Program-made: the position numbers and the translations under genes
Part shown: one piece after another, positions 1 through 6,702 of the stretch
Layout of the letters: the number at the start of each line of letters is the position of its first letter
How positions within the stretch are numbered: the first letter of the stretch is position 1
Assembly (NCBI GenBank): GCA_030747695.1
Contig: JASLKG010000009.1
Coordinates: 1-64,000, forward strand
Origin: Candidatus Poseidoniaceae archaeon
GTDB taxonomy: Archaea; Thermoplasmatota; Poseidoniia; Poseidoniales; Poseidoniaceae
Direction of reading: 5' to 3'
DNA: 64,000 bases
Notes under the pieces: generated by a model
Told to the model about the DNA's origin: nothing
What the model saw: only the letters and a program-made list of their open reading frames with translations
The model's database searches: none

Positions 1-765
1 ACACCACTCCTCATTTTCAGAAGCATTTTCATTTCCACAATAAGAACCAACTGTACTATCCTTAGCAAAAGCAACATCTCCAGTCCCGTCTGAAAGACAC
101 TTCACAGCTCCAGAATATCCATAGTAAGGGGTTCCAGAATCAGGAATAGAAGCATTCTCATTAAAGAAACCATAGATTGTATTCCGCAAAGTTTCAACAT
201 CACCAGGATCTCCAATCACGTTAGCAAAACCATGTCCAATCAGATAACCCATAGGCAACAACATTCCTGCCGATTTTAACCAACCAGTATGGCAAGAAGT
301 CTTTCCAGATAACAAGGCAAAGGGATCGGTATAAGGGTCATCATCTGTAGCCGCTAGCCCCATTTCACTATCTGCAAGCACCCAGGCATGAGCATTGTAG
401 TAGGTCCGACCATCTCCCTTTTGATCAGCTGCTAGAACTTGCAAATCATATTGTTGCCAACCGACCCAAGCAGCACCACCATCCATAATTGCAATATCAG
501 CATTACCAAACCGAAGCGCTTCAATCATTGCACCCTCAGAATCAATAGGATACAACTGAACATTCATATTAAGTTCTTCACTCAAATAGTCAGCTAAGAT
601 TTGAGGATTCTCATCTATGTTAGTATAATCATCCATTACTTCAAAAGCAATAATTAGATCATCTAATTCTTCTACACTATCTTCTGCACCATCTAAACAA
701 CCTGCTAGACAAGCAGACAACATCAATCCAACAATAATCCCAACTTTCAAACGATATCCATTCAT
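1..765 (-). CDS. Transferrin-like iron-binding lipoprotein (3' end outside window)
   Basis: Reading the minus strand from the ATG at 765 gives 255 codons without a stop, running off the left edge. The N-terminus has a short hydrophobic stretch and a lipobox (LAGC, Cys23), so the mature protein is probably a membrane-anchored lipoprotein. The body has the periplasmic-binding fold pattern shared by PhnD-like proteins and transferrins, but its motifs are those of transferrin: SCHTG at 157-161 followed by SAG and PMG, and YYGYSGAVKCL then GDVAFAKDSTV at about 214-239. In human transferrin the iron ligands are D63, Y95, Y188 and H249. D95, Y122/Y123 and Y217 here match the first three; the fourth would lie in the missing part. 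The anion-site threonine is kept (T160) and the arginine is lysine (K164). A role in ferric iron capture is likely. A generic phosphonate-type binding protein is the alternative. Confidence 0.8.
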   Translation of the reverse strand, partial: MNGYRLKVGIIVGLMLSACLAGCLDGAEDSVEELDDLIIAFEVMDDYTNIDENPQILADYLSEELNMNVQLYPIDSEGAMIEALRFGNADIAIMDGGAAWVGWQQYDLQVLAADQKGDGRTYYNAHAWVLADSEMGLAATDDDPYTDPFALLSGKTSCHTGWLKSAGMLLPMGYLIGHGFANVIGDPGDVETLRNTIYGFFNENASIPDSGTPYYGYSGAVKCLSDGTGDVAFAKDSTVGSYCGNENASENEEWC

Positions 766-777
766 AATCTTCACCGA

Positions 778-826
778 TTTAGGTCACCCGAAAAACCACC
801 GGTATATAAATTTAGGCCCCCCTAAA
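778..826. promoter_or_regulatory. Two DtxR/IdeR-like palindromes around a TATA box
   Basis: Positions 811-826 read TTTAGG-CCCC-CCTAAA, a perfect 6-bp inverted repeat. Positions 778-793 read TTTAGG-TCAC-CCGAAA, the same pattern with one mismatch. Both resemble the TTAGG...CCTAA boxes of iron-dependent DtxR/IdeR/MDR1 repressors. Between them, tatataaat at 803-811 can serve as a TATA element in either direction. The sites lie between the divergent transferrin-like and Rieske genes and would block both promoters. Iron repression is inferred from the motif and from the nature of the left-hand gene. Confidence 0.5.
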
Positions 827-885
827 AAAATTAATACCATACTAAATTACATCAAACTCAAGAGGCTAAAGCCCTTCTCCGAAAC

Positions 886-1956
886 ATGCCCGGCGAACTT
901 ATCGACCCCGATATCCGTTCTGCCAGAACCCTGCCGGCAAAATATTATACAGACGAGTTTGAATTTCAAAAAATCCTTTCAGCGTTTAAGGGATGGCAAT
1001 TCGCAACCCACATTTCAGACTTTAAAAACAACACAATTATCCCCTTAGATCATATTGAATCAATTAATGGTGAATCGATAGTTTTGATAAAGGAAGAAGA
1101 AGTAAAGGCACTTTCTAATGTATGTACTCATAGAGGTATGAGATTAGCTTTAGAGCCTTGCAACAGGAAGAAACTACATTGCACTTACCATGGTAGAACA
1201 TTCAATTTAGATGGCAAATTGTGTCACATGCCTGAATTCGAACAAGTGACAAACTTTCCGTCTACTAGTGACGATTTGCCAAAATATCTTCTAGAGAATT
1301 GGAATGGGATGTATTTTGTATCACAAACAGAAAAAGAAACTCTCCCATGGAATTTACTAGAAAAGAGACTAAGATTTTTAGAAATCGAATCTCTTGTGCA
1401 TGATCCATTAAGGGACAGAGACCATCCAGTTAATGCTAATTGGATGCTTTATGTTGACAATTATTTAGAAGGATTTCATATACCATACGTCCATCCAGAA
1501 TTAAACCAAAGCTTAGATTATTCTGGATATATTACAGAAGTATTTGATGGCGGGGTTTTACAGATTGGTAAAGCAGTTGAAGGAGATATGAAATTTGATT
1601 TACCACCCGAACATCCAGATTATGGAGAAGATATCGCAGCGTATTATTTGTGGTTATTTCCAAATATGATGTTTAATTTCTACCCCTGGGGCATGTCCCT
1701 TAATATTGTAATTCCAATCTCTCTTTCAGAATCTCGTATAATTTATCGCGGTTATGTCAAAGACCCAACACTGGGCGAAAAAGGGGCAGGATCAATATTA
1801 GATATAGTTGAACACCAAGATCAATGGATAATTGAGTTAGTTCAGAGAGGCATACAATCTTCAGTTTACGAGAGGGGCCGGTACTCTCCAACAAGAGAGC
1901 AAGGCGTACATCATTTTCATAGAATTATTTCACATCATTTAGAGGATAAGAAATAA
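886..1956 (+). CDS. Rieske [2Fe-2S] ring-hydroxylating oxygenase, large (alpha) subunit
   Basis: This 356-aa cytoplasmic protein has the two domains of ring-hydroxylating oxygenase large subunits. The Rieske ligands are C80, H82, C99 and H102 (CTH then CTYH, 16-residue spacing between the pairs). The mononuclear iron site is marked by DNYLEGFHIPYVH at about 191-203, giving H198 and H203 as ligands. The enzyme would use electrons passed through the Rieske cluster to activate O2 at the mononuclear iron. The substrate cannot be told from sequence; aromatic acids, quaternary amines such as carnitine or choline, and sterols are all handled by relatives. No reductase or ferredoxin gene is adjacent. 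It is divergent from the transferrin-like gene and shares its putative iron-regulated promoter region. Confidence 0.85.
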   Translation: MPGELIDPDIRSARTLPAKYYTDEFEFQKILSAFKGWQFATHISDFKNNTIIPLDHIESINGESIVLIKEEEVKALSNVCTHRGMRLALEPCNRKKLHCTYHGRTFNLDGKLCHMPEFEQVTNFPSTSDDLPKYLLENWNGMYFVSQTEKETLPWNLLEKRLRFLEIESLVHDPLRDRDHPVNANWMLYVDNYLEGFHIPYVHPELNQSLDYSGYITEVFDGGVLQIGKAVEGDMKFDLPPEHPDYGEDIAAYYLWLFPNMMFNFYPWGMSLNIVIPISLSESRIIYRGYVKDPTLGEKGAGSILDIVEHQDQWIIELVQRGIQSSVYERGRYSPTREQGVHHFHRIISHHLEDKK

Positions 1957-2382
1957 TTAACAACAGCCAGACTCCCTCATTGGTGCAGAAACAAAGACAA
2001 CTCTGTCAATGTCTTGTGTGTTACGTAAAATTCCAATTGCGTTTTTTAGAGAACCAACTTCTCCACTAATTTGCATGGTATCAACACATGTATGACTACC
2101 AGTCAAGCAGTTATGATGGTATGATGTAATTGAAACCGAATGTGAATGGCGCAAATCAGTTAACTTACTCTCAACGCCGTGTTGATAGTAGATTACCAAT
2201 GTGCCTTCGATAGACTCGGTATTTTTCATTGTTGTAAGATCACCTTTTTGTGTTATTTCAGCAAAATATAGGCTAGCATCTCGAAGAAACAAACTTCTAT
2301 TTTTGTACCCCGACTTATCAATCAAAACATCCAATAATTTTGCAAATTCTTTGTCAGTACTAAACGACAATACTCGTGACAT
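1957..2382 (-). CDS. NikR/CopG-like metal-responsive regulator
   Basis: A 141-aa protein with a short beta strand and two helices at residues 1-50 (ribbon-helix-helix DNA-binding domain), then an ACT-like domain ending in a loop rich in His and Cys. The overall pattern is that of NikR, but the metal loop differs: His79, His81, His89, His90, Cys92, His97 and Cys99 are present, while the H-x-H-x5-C spacing of Escherichia coli NikR is not kept. The C-terminus ends in Cys-Cys. The metal may therefore not be nickel. The gene is divergent from a ZIP transporter 50 bp away, which makes control of that transporter, perhaps by zinc, the simplest guess. Confidence 0.7.
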   Translation of the reverse strand: MSRVLSFSTDKEFAKLLDVLIDKSGYKNRSLFLRDASLYFAEITQKGDLTTMKNTESIEGTLVIYYQHGVESKLTDLRHSHSVSITSYHHNCLTGSHTCVDTMQISGEVGSLKNAIGILRNTQDIDRVVFVSAPMRESGCC

Positions 2383-2405
2383 AATAATCCGAATACCTCA
2401 GAATT

Positions 2406-2432
2406 AATAATATTTTTTAAATAGTTATTATT
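2406..2432. promoter_or_regulatory. Inverted repeat between the NikR-like and ZIP genes
   Basis: AATAATA (2406-2412) and TATTATT (2426-2432) form a 7-bp inverted repeat with 13 bp between the arms, directly before the GTG of the ZIP gene. Two half-sites at this distance fit a tetrameric ribbon-helix-helix regulator of the NikR kind. The sequence is pure A/T in an AT-rich genome, so chance is possible. Confidence 0.3.
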
Positions 2433-3587
2433 GTGACAGTGCCTTTGATGCAAACAGTTCTATTGTATGCCCTAATTGCTCTAATTATCGGCTTAGTATG
2501 CGGTTTAACCCCTCTTTATTCGAAGATAAAAGAAGACCCAAACAAGCTAAAAATGCTTACAGGGATAGCAGCTGGAATTATTATTGCATCTGCATTATTA
2601 GTTGTTATTCCTGAAGGTTATGAGTTAGCAACAACAGATGAACACGCTGCTGAAGCCTCATTAGCAGGCTCAACAGCATTAATAATCCTTGAAGTAAATA
2701 ATGGAGAAATTAATGCTTCTGAAGGAATTGAAGAAATCGAAGAATTGCTTGGCGGCCATGATGAACATGGAGATGAACATGGAGATGAACATGGAGATGA
2801 ACATGGAGATGAACATGGAGATGAACATGGAGATGAACATGGTGAAAGCCTCTCTAAAGAAATAGAGCACGTTATAGAGGAAGTAGAGGAAGGTGAAATT
2901 AATGCCTCTACTGGCATTTCTGAAATTAATGAATTAGTCAGCTCACACTCACATGAAGAATCCGAGCACGAGGATCATGCAAGTGGAGCTTTACTAGGCG
3001 GAGCAATACTTGCAGGATTCGCCCTTATGTTAATCTTAGAAGGCTCCGGAATTGGCCATGCTGTACATGAAGAACATCACAATCATGACCACGAACATGG
3101 CCATAACCATGTTCATCATGGTGCATCAGGATGGATGCTGGTCTTTGGATTATCTTTGCATGCCGCAACTGACGGACTTGCTGTTGGAGCAGCGGCAGCA
3201 ACAGGCAGCATCTCATTAACCGCAGCAGTTGTTTTTGCTGTATTAATCCACAAAGGCCCAGCAGCATTTAGTTTAGGTGTGTTTTCAATGCATGAAAGAG
3301 AGGACAGAAGAGATTCTGTCAAAGATGTAGTAATATTTTCTCTTGCAACACCAGTTATGATTATGATCTCCTATTTTGCATTAGAAAACTTATCAACTTC
3401 AATAATTGGTTTGACTATGCTATTTTCTGCAGGGACCTTCCTTTATGTTGCGACAGTCGACACATTACCGGATATCCATAATTCCGAAACCGGGAAGAAG
3501 GCTATGATGAATGTAATTTTTGGAATACTAATTATGGTAGTTTTGTTATTCTTGGCAGACCTTTTAGGGCTTGGGCACTCCCATTGA
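2433..3587 (+). CDS. ZIP-family divalent metal transporter with acidic His-rich loop
   Basis: A 384-aa membrane protein of the ZIP (ZRT/IRT-like) family. The first membrane helix is at about 8-27. A long cytoplasm-type variable loop (about 70-190) carries seven DEHG units and a second HHNHDHEHGHNH cluster near 210. The core helices hold the family signature HAATDGLAVGAA and the following HKGPAAFSLG, in which His and acidic residues make the metal site. It probably moves Zn2+, Fe2+ or a similar ion into the cytoplasm. The GTG at 2433 is used here; the ATG at 2448 would remove five residues and is an alternative. It lies divergent from a NikR-like regulator, which is probably its controller. 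Confidence 0.85.
   Translation: MTVPLMQTVLLYALIALIIGLVCGLTPLYSKIKEDPNKLKMLTGIAAGIIIASALLVVIPEGYELATTDEHAAEASLAGSTALIILEVNNGEINASEGIEEIEELLGGHDEHGDEHGDEHGDEHGDEHGDEHGDEHGESLSKEIEHVIEEVEEGEINASTGISEINELVSSHSHEESEHEDHASGALLGGAILAGFALMLILEGSGIGHAVHEEHHNHDHEHGHNHVHHGASGWMLVFGLSLHAATDGLAVGAAAATGSISLTAAVVFAVLIHKGPAAFSLGVFSMHEREDRRDSVKDVVIFSLATPVMIMISYFALENLSTSIIGLTMLFSAGTFLYVATVDTLPDIHNSETGKKAMMNVIFGILIMVVLLFLADLLGLGHSH
2760..2843 (+). repeat. 12-bp tandem repeat x7 (DEHG units) inside the ZIP gene
   Basis: Seven almost identical 12-bp units (gatgaacatgga) in frame with the ZIP gene encode seven copies of Asp-Glu-His-Gly. Such perfect DNA repeats are prone to copy-number change by slippage, so the length of the metal-binding loop may vary between strains. 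Confidence 0.9.
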
Positions 3588-3599
3588 TTTGGTGAAGTA

Positions 3600-3977
3600 A
3601 TGAGCGAGGCGCCATTATTGACAATGACCAAGTTACGTGAAATCTGTCACCAACCAAAACTTTCTGTAGAATCAGAGAATTTACTTGAGACATTATCAGG
3701 ACTTTGTTCATTCCATACTTGTGAAGATTTAGCTAGTTTTCTATTTACTGAAATGTTTAGAAATTTGGTTGGCATTAGCGACCCTTGGATTGCATTCGAA
3801 ATCGGAGTATACAGGGACCATACAAAAACAATCGAAGCAATACCTGTGTATGATGGAATTACAATTGCAGATGGGACACTATCGGGAGGAATTCCAGATA
3901 ACATAGTTATTGTCAAAACCGAGGTAGAATGTAGTCGAATCCTTTCCAATTGGCATGAATATGTTATGAACGACTAA
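3600..3977 (+). CDS. Hypothetical protein, 125 aa
   Basis: A small, probably soluble protein that I do not recognise. It starts 12 bp after the ZIP stop codon on the same strand, so the two may be co-transcribed. The ATG at 3600 is used; a second ATG at 3624 is possible. It has no membrane helix, and the Cys and His residues (HTCEDL near 39) do not form a known motif. The second half is beta-rich. A link to metal homeostasis rests only on position. Confidence 0.6.
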   Translation: MSEAPLLTMTKLREICHQPKLSVESENLLETLSGLCSFHTCEDLASFLFTEMFRNLVGISDPWIAFEIGVYRDHTKTIEAIPVYDGITIADGTLSGGIPDNIVIVKTEVECSRILSNWHEYVMND

Positions 3978-3993
3978 AGCGATTCTTTGAAAG

Positions 3994-4008
3994 GGGGCCT
4001 ACGGCCCC
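3994..4008. terminator. GC-rich hairpin before aceE
   Basis: GGGGCC-TAC-GGCCCC forms a 6-bp stem with a 3-base loop, followed by attaaaatt. It sits 17 bp after the stop of the 125-aa gene and 22 bp before the aceE start. It may end the upstream transcript or be a leader hairpin of aceE; the T-run after it is weak. Confidence 0.35.
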
Positions 4009-4029
4009 ATTAAAATTGGAGAGGCATCC

Positions 4030-6702
4030 ATGAGTGGCGAAGAATCCCGTGATATTCTCCCAGACCCAGACCCCGAGCAAACCTTGGAATGGCAAGAAGC
4101 AATTCATGCAGTAAGCGATGCATTAGGGCCCGAAAGGGCACACCGCCTTCTATTGCAAACCATCGGTGCGGCAAAGAAAGACGGAGTCAATATCGATGTT
4201 GTAAATACTCCTTATTTGAACACAATCCATCCATCCTTACAACCAAATTACCCCGGCGACTTAGAGATGGAAAAACGGATTCACGGAATCATTAGTTGGA
4301 ATGCAATGATGATGGTGACTAGGGCAAATAAAGAGAATGAAGGTATAGGAGGTCATATCTCAACATTTGCCTCAACCTCCCATTTATGGGAAGTAGGACA
4401 AAATCACTACTATCGAGGAAAAGATCTCAATGGATGGGGCGATCATGTATATTGGCAAGGGCATGCAAGCCCCGGAATATATGCAAGAGCATGGTTAGAG
4501 GGACGATTAACACGCGAACACATTGATAATTTCCGTCAAGAATGTGGAGGAAAAGGGCTTTCTTCTTATCCTCATCCAAGACTTATGCCAAAATTTTGGG
4601 AGTATCCAAGCGTATCAATGGGCCTTGGAGGAATGACAGCGATCCACACCGCGCGCTTCAATCGATATTTATCTAGCCGCGGATTAACAGATACATCAAA
4701 CTCTAGAGTGTGGTATACAATGGGAGATGGAGAATCAGATGAGCCCGAATCATTATCTCAACTATCACTTGCTGGCCGGGAAAATCTTGACAACATTATC
4801 ATGATTATGAATTGTAATTTACAGAGATTGGATGGCCCTGTCAGAGGCAATTCAAAAATCGTGCAGGAATTAGAAGGAAGGTTTCGGGGTTCAGGATGGA
4901 ATGTAATCAAAATATTATGGGGTAGTATGTGGGACGATTTGTTTGCTAGAGATTCTAATGGTATACTAACATCACGTTTACAGAAATTAGTAGACGGGGA
5001 TGAGCAACGAATCTTTACTAGCGATCCAAAAACATTCAGAAATGAATTATTTAACACACCAAAATTGAAAGCAATGGTGTCACATCTGAGCGACGAAGAT
5101 TTGGAAGCATTAGCTTCTAATTTAGGCGGCCACGATATGATAAAGATAAACGCAGCATATGCAGCAGCTGAAAAAAGCAACAAACCAACAATAATTCTCG
5201 CGCGGACAATAAAAGGATACGGCCTCGGCCCAGCATTTGCAGGTCGAAACTCTACCCATGGAAAAAAGAAAGCCGATGTAGACTCGATAAAATGGATGAG
5301 AGATGATTTGAAACTATCCTTTACGGATAAACAACTGAAAGAATTTCCCTTTGTTGAGCCCAAAGATGTTCCAGATGTTGTAAAATATCTCAAAGCAAGA
5401 AGGAAAAAATTAGGGGGCTTTTGCCCAGAAAGAAGATCACCAAAAACAAAACTAAAGGTTCCAGGACAAGAGGGGTACTCTTCTTTCGATGAAGGAACTA
5501 AGGGGGAGATGCAAGTATCTACAACCATGGCCTTTGTTAGATTACTACGGGATTTAATGAAAAACAAGTCTATTGGGAAACGTGTAGTCCCAATAATACC
5601 GGACGAAGGAAGAACATTTGGAATGGACCCTTTATTCGCAGAATTTGGTATTTATCATCCAGAAGGCCAATTGTATACACCAGTTGACCACAAAATGCTG
5701 ATGAAATATAAGGAAAGCGAACAAGGACAATTATTCGAAGAGGGAATTTCAGAAGCAGGGGCAATGTCGACATTTATTGCAAGCGCAACATCATATTCAA
5801 CCCAAGGCTGCGTAACAATTCCATTTTACATCTTTTACAGTATGTTTGGTTTTCAAAGGGTTGCAGACTTAGTGTGGTCAGCAGCAGATCAGCGCGCTCG
5901 TGGATTTATGATCGGTGCAACAAGTGGACGTACAACACTTAACGGCGAAGGATTACAACATCAAGATGGCCATAGTTTACTGATGGCACACACAAATCCA
6001 GCAGTTAGAGCATACGACCCTTCATTTGCATATGAATTAGCAACGATTATCCGCTCAGGAATAAATGAAATGTATGTTGAAGAAAAAGATTTGATGTATT
6101 ACATCTCTGTATACAATGAAAACCATCCAATGCCTCCCAAGCCAGCAGGTGCTGATGAAGGAATAGTAAAGGGATTATACAAATTAAGAAGCGCCCCTTC
6201 CGGTAAAGGGCCAATTGTCAGATTAATTGGCTCCGGCCCAATAATGCTTCAATTATTTGCAGCTGTAGAATCCTTGGAAACCCTTGGGATAAGTTCAGAA
6301 ATTTGGTCTGCAACATCGTATGGAGAATTACGTAGAGAAGGATTAGATTGCGAAAGAAATAACCGATTAAACCCAACAGAGAATCGTCAAATTCCATATG
6401 TGGAACAAATGTTAGGTGAAGAAAAAATGCCAACAATCGCAGTGAGCGACAATCAAATTGCAGTCCCAGACATGATTAGGCAATGGGTGAACGGAGAATA
6501 TATTGTATTGGGCACAGATGGTTTCGGCCGTTCGGACACTAGGCCCGCATTAAGACGATTTTTCGAAATTGATAGTGAACACATCACATTAGCAGCCCTT
6601 TCCTCTCTTGTAAGATCAGGAGATATAGAAGAAGACAAATTTGAAGAAACCATCAAGTCATTAAAAATTTCAAAAGATCGAAGCGATATAACCGCGATAT
6701 AA
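4030..6702 (+). CDS. aceE: Pyruvate dehydrogenase E1, homodimeric bacterial type
   Basis: An 890-aa protein with the length and motifs of bacterial AceE (E. coli 887 aa). The thiamine diphosphate motif runs from GDGESDEPES to NCNLQRLDGPV, followed by the AceE-specific ELEGRFRGSGWNVIK and WGSMWDDL. The conserved glutamate region of the second domain (FEEGISEAGAMS) and the C-terminal transketolase-like domain are present. It decarboxylates pyruvate and passes the acetyl group to an E2 lipoyl protein. No E2 or E3 gene is nearby, so partners must be elsewhere in the genome. A GGAG ribosome site lies at 4018-4021. Archaea normally use pyruvate:ferredoxin oxidoreductase, so this gene suggests an aerobic heterotroph that took the enzyme from bacteria. 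Confidence 0.95.
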   Translation: MSGEESRDILPDPDPEQTLEWQEAIHAVSDALGPERAHRLLLQTIGAAKKDGVNIDVVNTPYLNTIHPSLQPNYPGDLEMEKRIHGIISWNAMMMVTRANKENEGIGGHISTFASTSHLWEVGQNHYYRGKDLNGWGDHVYWQGHASPGIYARAWLEGRLTREHIDNFRQECGGKGLSSYPHPRLMPKFWEYPSVSMGLGGMTAIHTARFNRYLSSRGLTDTSNSRVWYTMGDGESDEPESLSQLSLAGRENLDNIIMIMNCNLQRLDGPVRGNSKIVQELEGRFRGSGWNVIKILWGSMWDDLFARDSNGILTSRLQKLVDGDEQRIFTSDPKTFRNELFNTPKLKAMVSHLSDEDLEALASNLGGHDMIKINAAYAAAEKSNKPTIILARTIKGYGLGPAFAGRNSTHGKKKADVDSIKWMRDDLKLSFTDKQLKEFPFVEPKDVPDVVKYLKARRKKLGGFCPERRSPKTKLKVPGQEGYSSFDEGTKGEMQVSTTMAFVRLLRDLMKNKSIGKRVVPIIPDEGRTFGMDPLFAEFGIYHPEGQLYTPVDHKMLMKYKESEQGQLFEEGISEAGAMSTFIASATSYSTQGCVTIPFYIFYSMFGFQRVADLVWSAADQRARGFMIGATSGRTTLNGEGLQHQDGHSLLMAHTNPAVRAYDPSFAYELATIIRSGINEMYVEEKDLMYYISVYNENHPMPPKPAGADEGIVKGLYKLRSAPSGKGPIVRLIGSGPIMLQLFAAVESLETLGISSEIWSATSYGELRREGLDCERNNRLNPTENRQIPYVEQMLGEEKMPTIAVSDNQIAVPDMIRQWVNGEYIVLGTDGFGRSDTRPALRRFFEIDSEHITLAALSSLVRSGDIEEDKFEETIKSLKISKDRSDITAI

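Noticed and set aside
1957-2382. Confident NikR with nickel specificity
   Set aside because: The His/Cys spacing of the metal loop differs from NikR and the neighbour is a ZIP transporter, so only the family is named.
2618-2917. Minus-strand frames over the DEHG repeat (CSSP or MFIS repeats)
   Set aside because: They are shadows created by the in-frame 12-bp repeat of the ZIP gene.
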